Part shown: piece by piece, positions 24,289 to 34,475 of the stretch
Numbering within the stretch: position 1 is the first letter of the stretch
Layout: each line of letters opens with the position of its first letter
Assembly (NCBI RefSeq): GCF_002217755.1
Contig: NZ_BCFL01000018.1
Coordinates: 124,001 to 188,000, forward strand
Source of the DNA: Streptomyces hyaluromycini
Lineage (GTDB): Bacteria > Actinomycetota > Actinomycetes > Streptomycetales > Streptomycetaceae
Length of the DNA stretch: 64,000 nucleotides
Reading direction: 5' to 3'
The notes under the pieces: model-generated
Databases searched by the model: none
The model's input: the letters and a program-made list of their open reading frames with translations, nothing else
Told to the model about the DNA's origin: nothing
Program-made: the position numbers and the translations under genes

Positions 24289-24609
24289 TCAGCCGCCGAT
24301 CTGAATGCCGGCCATCCGCTTCCACTCGTACGGGCCCGTCTGGACCTTCGCCGCGAACTCGCCGTCGAAGGACTCGTGGACGGTGATGCCCGCCTTCTCC
24401 ACTGCCTGCTGGGCGATCTCGGTGCTCGGTGCCACCAGGTCGCCCCAGCCGCCGTCCTCGCCGACCAGGACGATGCGGGCGCCGCGTTCGCCGATGTAGG
24501 CCACCTGGCCCTCGGCGCCGCCGTGGGCCTTGGCGAAGGCGCTGATCTCCTTGGCGAGGCGCGCCACCTTGCGCTCGGCCTTCTGGTCAACCTGCTGCGT
24601 GTCTGCCAT
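24289..24609 (-). CDS. Conserved-looking small protein of unknown function
   Basis: A 106-residue soluble protein from ATG 24609. I do not recognise a family. The first 35 residues are charged and helical (QKAERKVARLAKEISAFAKAHGG). The rest is a compact alpha/beta stretch (GQVAYIGERGARIVLVGEDGGWGDLVAP) ending in ESFDGEFAAKVQTGPYEWKRMAGIQIGG. There is no signal peptide or membrane helix. Codon bias is normal for the region, which supports a real gene. It lies between ctaB and the amidohydrolase-like gene on the same strand. Confidence 0.7.
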   Translation of the reverse strand: MADTQQVDQKAERKVARLAKEISAFAKAHGGAEGQVAYIGERGARIVLVGEDGGWGDLVAPSTEIAQQAVEKAGITVHESFDGEFAAKVQTGPYEWKRMAGIQIGG

Positions 24610-24676
24610 GGACAGGATGCTACTCACGAGTAGATCCACTGGCGAGGGCAGGGCGGTGTGATGTGGGTCCGTGCGG

Positions 24677-25624
24677 TCAGCGCAGGAAGGGGTCCACGGC
24701 CACCGCCACGAACAGCAGCGACACATAGGTGATCGACCAGTGGAACAGCCGCATCTCCTTGAGCTTCCCGCCCGTGACCTCCGCCTTCGCGCGGTTCTGC
24801 AGCCCGTGCGCCTCCCACAGCCACCAGCCGCCCGCCACCAGGGCGACCAGCGTGTAGAACCAGCCGGTGTAGCCGAGGGGGGTGAGGAGCAGGGAGACGC
24901 CGACCATCACCCAGCTGTAGATGACGATCTGCTTGGCGACCACCTTGTTGGAGGCGACGACCGGCAGCATCGGCACGCCCACGCGCGCGTAGTCGTCCTT
25001 CACCTTCATGGAGAGCGGCCAGTAGTGCGGCGGCGTCCAGAAGAACATGACGAGGAAGAGGATGACCGGCGCCCACGACATGGAGTCCGTGACGGCCGAC
25101 CAGCCGATCAGCACCGGCAGGCAGCCGGCGATGCCGCCCCACACGATGTTCTGCGAGGTACGGCGTTTGAGGATCATCGTGTAGACGACGACGTAGAAGA
25201 GCAGCGCTCCGAGTGACAGCCAGGCACTCAGCCAGTTGACGGTGAAACCGAACAGCAGTGTGGAGACGACCGCCAGGGTGATGCCGAAGGCGAGGCACTC
25301 GCGCGGGCTGACCATGCCGGTCACCAGCGGACGCTGCGAGGTGCGGTCCATCAGCGCGTCGATGTCCCGGTCGATGTACATGTTCAGCGCGTTGGCGCCG
25401 CCCGCCGAGAGGTAGCCGCCGAGGCAGGTGAGCAGCACCAGCGTCAGGTCGGGCACGCCCTGCTGCGCCAGGAACATCACCGGAACGGTGGTGATGAGCA
25501 GCAGCTCGATGATCCGCGGCTTGGTCAGCGCCACGAAAGCTTTGACACGGGCCCCGAACGGCCGGTGGCTCGGGCTCTCGCTCGCACCGAGCACCCCCGC
25601 TGGACGGGATTCGACGGCCGTCAC
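24677..25624 (-). CDS. ctaB: Heme O synthase (protoheme IX farnesyltransferase)
   Basis: A 315-residue UbiA-family prenyltransferase with about eight membrane helices that adds farnesyl to heme B, giving heme O, the substrate of CtaA. The first aspartate motif is [27 protein letters not shown]; the N-terminal [15 protein letters not shown] is typical. GTG 25624 is preferred: AGGGG is 5 nt upstream, whereas GTG 25630 is too close to it. It is divergent from the tkt operon. ctaA lies 2.4 kb away on the opposite strand, with three other genes between. Confidence 0.93.
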   Translation of the reverse strand: MTAVESRPAGVLGASESPSHRPFGARVKAFVALTKPRIIELLLITTVPVMFLAQQGVPDLTLVLLTCLGGYLSAGGANALNMYIDRDIDALMDRTSQRPLVTGMVSPRECLAFGITLAVVSTLLFGFTVNWLSAWLSLGALLFYVVVYTMILKRRTSQNIVWGGIAGCLPVLIGWSAVTDSMSWAPVILFLVMFFWTPPHYWPLSMKVKDDYARVGVPMLPVVASNKVVAKQIVIYSWVMVGVSLLLTPLGYTGWFYTLVALVAGGWWLWEAHGLQNRAKAEVTGGKLKEMRLFHWSITYVSLLFVAVAVDPFLR

Positions 25625-25630
25625 GCACAC

Positions 25631-26009
25631 CCCTGACAGAGAACTCCCAGCGAGCCCCGCCGTGTGAACTGACGGTAAAGGCTCGCGCGTACCACGCCAC
25701 TTTAGACGTTGCCCATACCTCGACCTTCGCGGGGGTGGGGTCGTGTTGGAGGGCGTCTCGGAAGAGGGGGGAGGGGGCTCGGTTGAGTAGTCAGATGAGC
25801 GGTTCCGTATTCATGTGCCGAATGCCTTCTCGGCCAGTCGGGAGGCGGATCCCCGAGAGTCCCGGCAGTCTGGAAACACTCGAAAAAATGCACGTCCTTA
25901 CGGGGGTAGGCTCGACAACGGCCGGTGGGCACCCAGTGCACCGGCAGCCGGTGCCGGCGTGTGCCCGAGGACCGGTAACCGAACATGTGGAGAGGAGCCC
26001 TGACCCAGG
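25631..26009. other. Intergenic region between ctaB and tkt
   Basis: About 380 bp with no supported gene, less GC-rich than its surroundings (for example a CGAAAAAATG run at 25881). It must hold the divergent promoters of ctaB and the pentose-phosphate operon. A TAGGCT at 25907-25912 is a possible -10 for tkt, but no convincing -35 accompanies it. No operator was recognised. Confidence 0.5.
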
Positions 26010-28118
26010 GTGAGCACCAAGCCGACCACCACAGACCTCGACTGGACCGAGTTGGACCAGCGGGCCGTCGACACCGCCCGCGTCCTGGCCGCCGACGCCG
26101 TACAGAAGGTCGGCAACGGCCATCCGGGTACGGCGATGAGCCTGGCGCCGGCCGCGTACACCCTCTTCCAGAAGGTGATGCGGCACGACCCGTCCGACCC
26201 CGACTGGGTGGGCCGCGACCGCTTCGTGCTGTCCGCAGGTCACTCGTCGCTGACCCTCTACACGCAGCTCTACCTGGCCGGTTTCGGCCTGGAGCTGGAA
26301 GACCTCGAAGCCTTCCGCACCTGGGGCTCGAAGACCCCCGGTCACCCGGAGTACGGCCACACCAAGGGCGTGGAGACCACCACCGGTCCGCTGGGCCAGG
26401 GTGTCGCCAACGCCGTCGGCATGGCCATGGCCGCCCGCTACGAGCGCGGTCTGTTCGACCCGGACGCGCCGCAGGGCGAGTCCCCCTTCGACCACTTCGT
26501 CTACTGCATCGCCGGTGACGGCTGCCTCCAGGAGGGCATCTCCGCCGAGGCGTCCTCGATGGCCGGCCACCAGAAGCTCGGCAACCTGGTCCTGCTGTGG
26601 GACGACAACCACATCTCGATCGAGGGCGACACCGAGACGGCCGTCTCCGAGGACACCGTCAAGCGGTTCGAGGCGTACGGCTGGCACGTGCAGCGGATCG
26701 CCCCGAAGCCGGACGGCGACCTGGACCCGCACGCCATCTACAACGCGATCGAGGCCGCGAAGAAGGTGACGGACAAGCCGTCCTTCATCGCGATGCGCTC
26801 GATCATCGCCTGGCCCGCCCCGAACGCGCAGAACACCGAGGCCGCCCACGGCTCGGCGCTCGGCGCGGACGAGGTCGCGGCCACCAAGCGCGTCCTCGGC
26901 TTCGACCCGGAGAAGAGCTTCGACGTCGCCGAGGAGGTCATCGCCCACACCCGCCAGGCCGGGGAGCGCGGCGCGGCCGCCAAGGCCGAGTGGGAGAAGT
27001 CCTTCCAGCTGTGGCGGGACAACAACGCCGAGCGGGCCGCCGAGTTCGACCGCATCGCCGCGGGCGAGCTGCCCAAGGGCTGGGAGGAGAAGATCCCGGT
27101 CTTCGAGCCCGGCAAGGGCGTCGCGACCCGTGCCGCCTCCGGCAAGGTGCTCCAGGCCCTCGGCGCCGTGATCCCCGAGCTGTGGGGCGGCTCCGCCGAC
27201 CTCGCCGGCTCGAACAACACGACCATCGACAAGAACAGCTCGTTCCTGCCGGCGGACAACCCGCTGCCGGGCGCGAACCCCTACGGCCGCACCATCCACT
27301 TCGGTATCCGCGAGCACTCCATGGCCGCGGAGATGAACGGCATCACCCTGCACGGCAACACCCGTGTCTACGGCGGTACGTTCCTCGTCTTCTCCGACTA
27401 CATGCGCAACTCCGTGCGGCTGTCGGCGCTGATGCACCTGCCGGTGACGTACGTGTGGACCCACGACTCCATCGGCCTCGGCGAGGACGGCCCGACGCAC
27501 CAGCCGGTCGAGCACCTCGCCTCGCTGCGCGCCATCCCGGGCCTGAACGTGGTCCGCCCGGCCGACGCCAACGAGACCGCGATCGCCTGGCGCGAGATCC
27601 TCAGGCGCTACACGAAGGTCTTCGGCAAGGGCGCCCCGCACGGCCTGGCGCTGACCCGCCAGGGCGTGCCGGTGTACGAGTCCAACGAGGACACGGTCAA
27701 GGGCGGCTACGTCCTCTTCGAGGCGTCCGGCGGGACCCCCGAGGTCATCCTCGTCGCGACCGGTTCCGAGGTGCACGTGGCCGTCGAGGCGCGCGAGCAG
27801 CTGGAGGCCGACGGCGTGCCCACGCGAGTGGTGTCCATGCCGTGCGTGGAGTGGTTCGAGGAGCAGGACCAGGCCTACAAGGACGCTGTCCTGCCGCCGT
27901 CCGTGAAGGCGCGTGTGTCGGTCGAGGCGGGTATCGGCCTCACCTGGCACAAGTACGTCGGGGACGCCGGCCGGATCGTTTCCCTGGAGCACTTCGGTGC
28001 TTCCGCCGACGGCAAGGTGCTCTTCCAGGAGTTCGGCTTCAATGCCGAGCACGTCGCCGCCGAGGCGAAGAAATCGATCGCCAAGGCCCGGGAATCCATC
28101 ACCGCCGCCCAGCGCTGA
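26010..28118 (+). CDS. tkt: Transketolase
   Basis: A 702-residue thiamine-diphosphate enzyme moving two-carbon units between sugar phosphates in the non-oxidative pentose-phosphate pathway. The TPP motif is [21 protein letters not shown] with DDNHISIEG (about residues 165-205). The transketolase histidines lie in [24 protein letters not shown] and [22 protein letters not shown] 26010 gives the usual start ([24 protein letters not shown]); AGAGGAG lies about 12 nt upstream. It leads an operon with tal, zwf, opcA and pgl. Confidence 0.97.
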   Translation: MSTKPTTTDLDWTELDQRAVDTARVLAADAVQKVGNGHPGTAMSLAPAAYTLFQKVMRHDPSDPDWVGRDRFVLSAGHSSLTLYTQLYLAGFGLELEDLEAFRTWGSKTPGHPEYGHTKGVETTTGPLGQGVANAVGMAMAARYERGLFDPDAPQGESPFDHFVYCIAGDGCLQEGISAEASSMAGHQKLGNLVLLWDDNHISIEGDTETAVSEDTVKRFEAYGWHVQRIAPKPDGDLDPHAIYNAIEAAKKVTDKPSFIAMRSIIAWPAPNAQNTEAAHGSALGADEVAATKRVLGFDPEKSFDVAEEVIAHTRQAGERGAAAKAEWEKSFQLWRDNNAERAAEFDRIAAGELPKGWEEKIPVFEPGKGVATRAASGKVLQALGAVIPELWGGSADLAGSNNTTIDKNSSFLPADNPLPGANPYGRTIHFGIREHSMAAEMNGITLHGNTRVYGGTFLVFSDYMRNSVRLSALMHLPVTYVWTHDSIGLGEDGPTHQPVEHLASLRAIPGLNVVRPADANETAIAWREILRRYTKVFGKGAPHGLALTRQGVPVYESNEDTVKGGYVLFEASGGTPEVILVATGSEVHVAVEAREQLEADGVPTRVVSMPCVEWFEEQDQAYKDAVLPPSVKARVSVEAGIGLTWHKYVGDAGRIVSLEHFGASADGKVLFQEFGFNAEHVAAEAKKSIAKARESITAAQR

Positions 28119-28150
28119 CGCTATATACGACACGTAGGAGATGTAATTCC

Positions 28151-29269
28151 ATGACAGACGCACTCAAGCGCCTCTCCGACGAAGGCGTCGCGATCTGGCT
28201 GGACGACCTGTCGCGCAAGCGGATCACGTCCGGCAACCTCGCCGAGCTGATCGACCAGCAGCACGTCGTGGGCGTCACCACCAACCCGACGATCTTCCAG
28301 AAGGCGATCTCTTCGGGCGACGGCTACCAGCAGCAGGTCTCGGACCTCGCCGCCCGCAAGGTCACCGTCGAAGAGGCCATTCGCATGATCACCACGGCGG
28401 ACGTCCGCGACGCCGCCGACATCCTGCGCCCGGTGTTCGACGCGACCGACGGCCAGGACGGCCGCGTGTCGATCGAGGTCGACCCGCGGCTCGCACACCA
28501 CACGAAGGCGACGATCGCCGAGGCCAAGCAGCTGGCCTGGCTGGTCGACCGCCCCAACACCCTGATCAAGATCCCGGCCACCAGGGCGGGTCTGCCGGCG
28601 ATCACCGAGGTCATCGGCCTCGGTATCAGCGTCAACGTCACGCTGATCTTCTCGCTGGAGCGCTACCGCGAGGTCATGGACGCCTACCTGGCCGGTCTGG
28701 AGAAGGCCAAGGAGCGCGGCCTCGACCTGTCGCTCATCCGTTCGGTGGCGTCGTTCTTCGTGTCCCGCGTGGACACCGAGATCGACAAGCGCCTGAACGA
28801 TGTGGGCACCGACGAGGCCAAGGCGCTGCGCGGCAAGGCCGCCGTCGCCAACGCGCGCCTCGCCTACCAGGCGTACGAAGAGGTCTTCTCCACCGCTCGC
28901 TGGAGCGCGCTGGAGAGCGCGGGCGCCAACAAGCAGCGTCCGCTGTGGGCCTCCACCGGCGTCAAGGACCCGGCGTACAAGGACACCCTGTACGTCGACG
29001 ACCTGGTCGCGCCGAACACGGTGAACACCATGCCGGAGGCCACCCTCGTCGCGGTCGAGGACCACGGCGGCATCACCGGCGACACGATCACGGGCACGTA
29101 CGAGCAGGCCCGCGCCGACCTCGACGCCGTCGAGAAGCTCGGGATCTCGTACGACGACGTGGTCCAGGTACTGGAGGACGAGGGCGTCGAGAAGTTCGCG
29201 GCGTCCTGGAACGACCTGCTCAAGTCGACCCAGGCGGAGCTGGAGCGCCTGGCCCCCTCGGAGGGCTGA
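28151..29269 (+). CDS. tal: Transaldolase
   Basis: A 372-residue transaldolase of the actinobacterial type, transferring a dihydroxyacetone unit via a Schiff-base lysine ([10 protein letters not shown], about residue 138). The N-terminal [23 protein letters not shown] and [15 protein letters not shown] match the family. ATG 28151 follows AGGAGATG. It lies 32 bp after tkt and 3 bp before the proposed CTG start of zwf. Confidence 0.96.
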   Translation: MTDALKRLSDEGVAIWLDDLSRKRITSGNLAELIDQQHVVGVTTNPTIFQKAISSGDGYQQQVSDLAARKVTVEEAIRMITTADVRDAADILRPVFDATDGQDGRVSIEVDPRLAHHTKATIAEAKQLAWLVDRPNTLIKIPATRAGLPAITEVIGLGISVNVTLIFSLERYREVMDAYLAGLEKAKERGLDLSLIRSVASFFVSRVDTEIDKRLNDVGTDEAKALRGKAAVANARLAYQAYEEVFSTARWSALESAGANKQRPLWASTGVKDPAYKDTLYVDDLVAPNTVNTMPEATLVAVEDHGGITGDTITGTYEQARADLDAVEKLGISYDDVVQVLEDEGVEKFAASWNDLLKSTQAELERLAPSEG

Positions 29270-29272
29270 ACT

Positions 29273-30796
29273 CTGTCAAGCAGCAACCCGCTGCGTGACC
29301 CCGCAGACCGACGGCTCCCGCGCATCGCGGGGCCGTCCGGTCTGGTCATCTTCGGCGTCACGGGCGACCTCTCCCGTAAGAAGCTCATGCCCGCCGTCTA
29401 CGACCTCGCCAACCGGGGTCTGCTGCCGCCGGGCTTCTCCCTGGTCGGCTTCGCCCGCCGTGAGTGGGCCCACGAGGACTTCGCCGCCGAGGTCCACGAC
29501 GCCGTCAAGGACCACGCGCGCACGCCGTTCCGCGAGGAGGTCTGGCAGCAGCTCATCCAGGGGATGCGCTTCGTCCAGGGCACCTTCGACGACGACGACG
29601 CGTTCGAGCGGCTGCGCTCCACCATCGAGGAACTGGACAAGGCGCAGGGCACGGGCGGCAACTTCGCCTTCTACCTGTCCGTCCCGCCGCGCTCCTTCCC
29701 GGTGGTCATCCAGCAGCTGAAGAAGCACGGGCTGGCCGACCAGTCGGGCGGCTCCTGGCGGCGCGCCGTCATCGAGAAGCCCTTCGGCCACGACCTGAAG
29801 TCGGCCGAGGAGCTCAACAAGGTCGTGCACGAGGTGTTCGAACCGGACCAGGTGTTCCGGATCGACCACTACCTCGGCAAGGAGACCGTCCAGAACATCC
29901 TGGCGCTGCGCTTCGCCAACACCATGTACGAGCCGATCTGGAACCGGTCCTTCGTGGACCACGTGCAGATCACCATGGCCGAGGACATCGGTATCGGCGG
30001 CCGCGCCGGCTACTACGACGGCATCGGCTCGGCCCGTGACGTCATCCAGAACCACCTGCTCCAGCTCATGGCCCTCACCGCCATGGAGGAGCCGGCCTCC
30101 TTCGACGCGGACGCGCTCGCGGCGGAGAAGGAGAAGGTGCTCGGCGCGGTACGGCTGCCGAAGGACCTGGGCCGGTCGACCGTGCGCGGCCAGTACGCGG
30201 CCGGCTGGCAGGGCGGCGAGAAGGTCATCGGCTACCTCGAAGAGGACGGCATCGACACCAAGTCGAAGACCGACACCTACGCGGCCGTCAAACTCGGCAT
30301 CGACAACCGCCGCTGGGCGGGCGTCCCCTTCTACCTGCGCACCGGCAAGCGGCTCGGCCGCCGCGTCACCGAGATCGCGGTGGTCTTCCAGCGGGCCCCG
30401 CACTCCCCCTTCGACCACACGGCGACGGAGGAACTGGGCCAGAACGCGATCGTCATCCGCGTCCAGCCCGACGAGGGCATCACGGTCCGCTTCGGCTCCA
30501 AGGTGCCGGGCACCTCGATGGAGATCCGGGACGTGTCGATGGACTTCGCCTACGGCGAGTCGTTCACCGAGTCCTCACCCGAGGCGTACGAGCGGCTGAT
30601 CCTGGACGTGCTGCTGGGCGACTCCAACCTCTTCCCGCGCACGGAGGAGGTCGAGCTGTCCTGGAAGATCCTCGACCCGATCGAGGACCACTGGGACAAG
30701 CACGGCAGGCCCGCCCAGTACAAGTCCGGCACCTGGGGCCCCGCCGAGGCCGACGAGATGCTGGCACGAGACGGACGGAGCTGGCGCCGCCCATGA
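29273..30796 (+). CDS. zwf: Glucose-6-phosphate 1-dehydrogenase, apparently starting at CTG
   Basis: A 507-residue NADP-linked enzyme of the oxidative pentose-phosphate pathway. The Rossmann motif GVTGDLSRKKLMPAVYDLANRG needs translation to begin upstream of ATG 29387, which would cut it off. No ATG, GTG or TTG exists in frame between the tal stop and this motif. CTG 29273 has GGAGGG 7 nt before it and gives SSSNPLRDPADRRLPRIAGP, which I recall as the usual Streptomyces N-terminus. The active-site motif is RIDHYLGKE. The stop overlaps opcA by four bases. Confidence 0.92.
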   Translation: MSSSNPLRDPADRRLPRIAGPSGLVIFGVTGDLSRKKLMPAVYDLANRGLLPPGFSLVGFARREWAHEDFAAEVHDAVKDHARTPFREEVWQQLIQGMRFVQGTFDDDDAFERLRSTIEELDKAQGTGGNFAFYLSVPPRSFPVVIQQLKKHGLADQSGGSWRRAVIEKPFGHDLKSAEELNKVVHEVFEPDQVFRIDHYLGKETVQNILALRFANTMYEPIWNRSFVDHVQITMAEDIGIGGRAGYYDGIGSARDVIQNHLLQLMALTAMEEPASFDADALAAEKEKVLGAVRLPKDLGRSTVRGQYAAGWQGGEKVIGYLEEDGIDTKSKTDTYAAVKLGIDNRRWAGVPFYLRTGKRLGRRVTEIAVVFQRAPHSPFDHTATEELGQNAIVIRVQPDEGITVRFGSKVPGTSMEIRDVSMDFAYGESFTESSPEAYERLILDVLLGDSNLFPRTEEVELSWKILDPIEDHWDKHGRPAQYKSGTWGPAEADEMLARDGRSWRRP

Positions 30797-31911
30797 AGAT
30801 AGACCTCACGGACACCACGGCCGGCAAGGTCAACAAGGCGCTGGTGCAGGGCCGCCGGGCCATCGGCACGCCCGCCGTGGGCATGGTGCTGACCCTCGTC
30901 ATCGTCACCGACGAGGAGAACGCGTACGACGCCCTGAAGGCCGCCGGCGACGCCTCGCACGAGCACCCCTCGCGCACGCTGGTCGTCATCAAGCGCGTCT
31001 CCCGCTCCCCCCGCGACCGTACGGTGTCCCGCCTGGACGCCGAGGTCCGGGTGGGCGCGGACGCGGGCTCCGGCGAGACGGTGATCCTGCGCCTGTACGG
31101 CGAGGTCGCCGACCACGCCGACTCGGTCGTGCTGCCGCTGCTGCTGCCGGACGCGCCGGTCGTCGTCTGGTGGCCGGTGAACGCCCCGCTCGATCCGGCG
31201 AAGGACCCGCTGGGCGCCCTCGCCCAGCGCCGGGTCACCGACACCTACTCCTCCGAGCAGCCGGTACGGGAGCTGTCCGCCCGCGCGGACGCCTACACCC
31301 CCGGCGACACGGACCTGTCCTGGACCCGGATCACGCCCTGGCGCTCGATGCTGGCGGCGGCCCTGGACCAGGTGGTCTGCGAGGTCAAGGCGGTCGAGGT
31401 GGAGGGCGAGGAGTTCAACCCGAGCTGCGAGCTGCTGGCGATGTGGCTCGCGGACCGGCTGGACGTCCCCGTCAAGCGCTCGCTGTCGGCCGGCCCCGGT
31501 CTGACCGCGGTCCGGCTCGACACCAGCGAGGGCGCGATCGCCCTCGACCGCGCGGACGGCTCCCTCGCCACCCTGTCCATCGACGGCCAGCCCGACCGTG
31601 CGGTGGCGCTGAAGCGGCGCGACACGGCCGAGCTGATCGCGGAGGAGCTGCGCCGGCTCGACCCGGACGACACCTACGCGTCGGCGCTGCGGTTCGGCGT
31701 GGAGCGCCTGAACGCGTCGGCGGCCCCGGCTCCGGCCGCTGCTGAACCGGCAGCGGTACCGGCGGCTGCGGCCGCCCAGGCCGTTCCGGCCGCCCAGGGC
31801 TCCGAGCCGCCGGCCAAAGGAGAACCGGCCGTCGAAGCCGCTGCCGCGGAAGCTCCCGCGCCCGAAGCGGCGGCGAAGGAACCGCTGAAGAAGAGGGCGA
31901 AGGCGACATGA
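30793..31911 (+). CDS. opcA: Glucose-6-phosphate dehydrogenase assembly/activator protein OpcA
   Basis: A 372-residue OpcA, an allosteric partner needed for full Zwf activity in cyanobacteria and actinobacteria. The body has WWPVNAPLDPAKDPLGALAQRRVTD and the conserved DLSWTRITPWRSMLAAALDQ. From about residue 312 there is a low-complexity tail rich in Ala, Pro and Glu that ends in a basic patch (KKRAKAT); this tail is probably disordered. It overlaps zwf and pgl by four bases each, so all three are translationally coupled. Confidence 0.93.
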   Translation: MKIDLTDTTAGKVNKALVQGRRAIGTPAVGMVLTLVIVTDEENAYDALKAAGDASHEHPSRTLVVIKRVSRSPRDRTVSRLDAEVRVGADAGSGETVILRLYGEVADHADSVVLPLLLPDAPVVVWWPVNAPLDPAKDPLGALAQRRVTDTYSSEQPVRELSARADAYTPGDTDLSWTRITPWRSMLAAALDQVVCEVKAVEVEGEEFNPSCELLAMWLADRLDVPVKRSLSAGPGLTAVRLDTSEGAIALDRADGSLATLSIDGQPDRAVALKRRDTAELIAEELRRLDPDDTYASALRFGVERLNASAAPAPAAAEPAAVPAAAAAQAVPAAQGSEPPAKGEPAVEAAAAEAPAPEAAAKEPLKKRAKAT

Positions 31912-32690
31912 GCACCCCCCAGCTGGTCGTGCACCGCGACAAGGAGCTGATGGCGCAGGCCGCCGCGGCCCGGCTGATCACGAAGATCGTGGACGCCCAG
32001 GCCTCCCGGGGCGAGGCGTCCGTGGTCCTCACCGGCGGCCGCAACGGAAACGGCCTGCTGGCGGCCCTGGCGGCGGCCCCGGCGCGGGACGCCATCGACT
32101 GGAGCCGGCTCGACCTGTGGTGGGGCGACGAACGCTTCCTTCCCGAGGGCGACCCGGAGCGCAATGTCACCCAGGCCCGTGACGCCCTGCTCGGCCAGGT
32201 CCCGGTGGACCCGAAGCGCGTGCACGCCATGCCCGCGTCGGACGGCCCCTGGGGCACGGACGTGGACGCGGCGGCCGAGGCCTACGCGGCGGAGCTGGCC
32301 CGCACGGCCGGCCCCGAGAACCACGGTTCGGTGCCCACCTTCGACGTCCTGATGCTGGGCGTCGGCCCGGACACCCACGTGGCCTCGCTCTTCCCGGAGC
32401 TGCCCGCGGTCCGGGAGACGGAACGCACGGTGGTCGGCGTCCACGGCGCCCCCAAGCCGCCGCCGACCCGTGTCTCCCTCACCCTCCCCGCCATCCGCTC
32501 GGCCCGCGAGGTCTGGCTGCTGGCGGCGGGCGAGGACAAGGCCGAGGCCGTCGCCATCGCCCTCTCGGGCGCGGGCGAGATCCAGGCCCCGGCAGCGGGC
32601 GCCCAGGGCCGCCAGCGCACCCTGTGGCTCCTGGACGCGACAGCGGCCTCCCAGCTGCCACGCTCGCTGTATCCGCCGGCTTCGCCGTGA
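31908..32690 (+). CDS. pgl: 6-phosphogluconolactonase
   Basis: A 260-residue lactonase of the SugarP_isomerase/DevB type hydrolysing 6-phosphogluconolactone, the product of Zwf. The signature VVLTGGRNGNGLLAAL near residue 40, WWGDERFLPEGDPERN and MLGVGPDTHVASLFPE are typical. It is the last gene of the operon and is followed 13 bp later by a strong terminator. Confidence 0.94.
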   Translation: MSTPQLVVHRDKELMAQAAAARLITKIVDAQASRGEASVVLTGGRNGNGLLAALAAAPARDAIDWSRLDLWWGDERFLPEGDPERNVTQARDALLGQVPVDPKRVHAMPASDGPWGTDVDAAAEAYAAELARTAGPENHGSVPTFDVLMLGVGPDTHVASLFPELPAVRETERTVVGVHGAPKPPPTRVSLTLPAIRSAREVWLLAAGEDKAEAVAIALSGAGEIQAPAAGAQGRQRTLWLLDATAASQLPRSLYPPASP

Positions 32691-32703
32691 CGAAGTACTG
32701 AAA

Positions 32704-32740
32704 AAGAACCCGTACGGCCCGGACGGCCGTACGGGTTCTT
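32704..32740. terminator. Bidirectional terminator between pgl and pgi
   Basis: A perfect 16-bp stem (AAGAACCCGTACGGCC and complement) closes a CGGAC loop. It sits between the convergent pgl and pgi genes, with A-rich and T-rich flanks that give a partial U-run in both directions. Confidence 0.9.
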
Positions 32741-32751
32741 CTGTGCCCGGC

Positions 32752-34404
32752 CTAACGCCCGCGCAGTTCCCGGTACCTGGCCACCAGCGCCGTCGTCGAC
32801 GCGTCCAGGCCGGGTACCTCGGTGCCCTCGGTCAGCGCGGGCTCGATGCGCTTGGCGAGGACCTTGCCCAGCTCCACGCCCCACTGGTCGAAGGAGTCGA
32901 TGTTCCAGACGGCGCCCTGGGTGAACACCTTGTGTTCGTAGAGGGCGACGAGCTGGCCGAGGACGGACGGGGTGAGTTCCTTCGCGAGGATGGTCGTCGT
33001 CGGGTGGTTGCCCTTGAAGGTGCGGTGCGCCACCTGCTCCTCGGCCACGCCCTCCGCGCGGACCTCGTCGGCCGTCTTGCCGAAGGCCAGCGCCTGCGTC
33101 TGCGCGAAGAAGTTCGCCATCAACAGGTCGTGCTGCGCCTTGAGTTCACCGCTCAGCTCGGCGACCGGCTCGGCGAAGCCGATGAAGTCCGCCGGGATCA
33201 GCTTGGTGCCCTGGTGGATCAACTGGTAGTACGCGTGCTGGCCGTTGGTGCCGGGCGTGCCCCACACCACCGGGCCGGTCTGCCAGTCGACCTCCTTGCC
33301 GTCGCGCGCCACGTACTTGCCGTTGGACTCCATGTCCAGCTGCTGGAGGTAGGCGGTGAACTTGGAGAGGTAGTGCGAGTACGGCAGCACCGCGTGTGAC
33401 TGGGCGTCGTGGAAGTTGCCGTACCAGATGCCCAGCAGGCCCAGCAGGAGAGGGACGTTGGACTCGGCGGGGGCGGTGCGGAAGTGCTCGTCGACCAGGT
33501 GGAAGCCGTCGAGCATCTCGCGGAAGCGGTCCGGGCCGATGGCGATCATCAGGGAGAGGCCGATGGCGGAGTCGTAGGAGTAGCGGCCGCCGACCCAGTC
33601 CCAGAACTCGAACATGTTGGCCGTGTCGATGCCGAAGTCCGACACCTTCTCGGAGTTCGTGGAGAGGGCGACGAAGTGCTTGGCGACCGCTTCCGGGCCG
33701 GCCTTCAGCTCGGTGAGGAGCCAGTTGCGGGCGGAGGTCGCGTTGGTGATCGTCTCGATCGTGGTGAACGTCTTGGAGGCGATGATGAAGAGGGTCTCCG
33801 CCGGGTCCAGGTCGCGGGTGGCCTCGTGCAGGTCGGCGCCGTCGACGTTGGAGACGAAGCGGACCGTGAGGTCGCGGTCGGTGAAGCTGCGCAGCACCTC
33901 GTAGGCCATCGCCGGGCCGAGGTCGGAGCCGCCGATGCCGACGTTGATCACGTTCCTGATGCGCTTGCCGGTGTGGCCGGTCCAGGCGCCGGAGCGGACC
34001 CGGTCGGCGAAGGAGCTCATCTTGTCCAGGACCGCGTGCACCTGCGGCACCACGTTCTCGCCGTCGACCTCGATCACCGCGTCGCGCGGGGCGCGCAGGG
34101 CGGTGTGCAGCACCGCGCGGTTCTCGGTGACGTTGATCTTCTCGCCGCGGAACATGGCGTCCCGCAGGCCGAAGACGTCGGTGGCGGCGGCCAGCTCCCG
34201 CAGCAGCCGCAGCGTCTCGTCGTTGACCAGGTGCTTCGAGTAGTCGATGTGGAGGTCGCCGACCTGGAGGGTGTAGCCCGTGCCGCGTCCCGGGTCGGCG
34301 GCGAACAGGTCCCGCAGACGGGTGTCGGCGAGCTCCTCCCGGTGCTTGGCGAGCGCGGTCCACTCGGGCGTCTGGTTGAGCCTGGTACGGCCGTCTGCGT
34401 TCAT
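32752..34404 (-). CDS. pgi: Glucose-6-phosphate isomerase
   Basis: A 550-residue PGI converting glucose-6-phosphate and fructose-6-phosphate. Family motifs are [18 protein letters not shown] (about residue 150), [36 protein letters not shown] and the C-terminal [18 protein letters not shown]. It starts at ATG 34404. It faces the pentose-phosphate operon, which draws on the same substrate. Confidence 0.97.
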   Translation of the reverse strand: MNADGRTRLNQTPEWTALAKHREELADTRLRDLFAADPGRGTGYTLQVGDLHIDYSKHLVNDETLRLLRELAAATDVFGLRDAMFRGEKINVTENRAVLHTALRAPRDAVIEVDGENVVPQVHAVLDKMSSFADRVRSGAWTGHTGKRIRNVINVGIGGSDLGPAMAYEVLRSFTDRDLTVRFVSNVDGADLHEATRDLDPAETLFIIASKTFTTIETITNATSARNWLLTELKAGPEAVAKHFVALSTNSEKVSDFGIDTANMFEFWDWVGGRYSYDSAIGLSLMIAIGPDRFREMLDGFHLVDEHFRTAPAESNVPLLLGLLGIWYGNFHDAQSHAVLPYSHYLSKFTAYLQQLDMESNGKYVARDGKEVDWQTGPVVWGTPGTNGQHAYYQLIHQGTKLIPADFIGFAEPVAELSGELKAQHDLLMANFFAQTQALAFGKTADEVRAEGVAEEQVAHRTFKGNHPTTTILAKELTPSVLGQLVALYEHKVFTQGAVWNIDSFDQWGVELGKVLAKRIEPALTEGTEVPGLDASTTALVARYRELRGR

Positions 34405-34475
34405 TCCGACTTCAGCCTTCTTCCTTGCACCTGTCCTGTTGCGTGCCTGTGCCGCTGCCGTTCCAACCTAGTTGA

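Noticed and set aside
25791-28163. 790-codon minus-strand frame opposite tkt
   Set aside because: Shadow of the transketolase gene. The translation is Arg/Val/Gly-rich and no ribosome site or motif supports it.
29387-30796. zwf starting at the first ATG (29387)
   Set aside because: It would remove the glycine-rich NADP-binding motif, which lies in frame just upstream after a good ribosome site and CTG.
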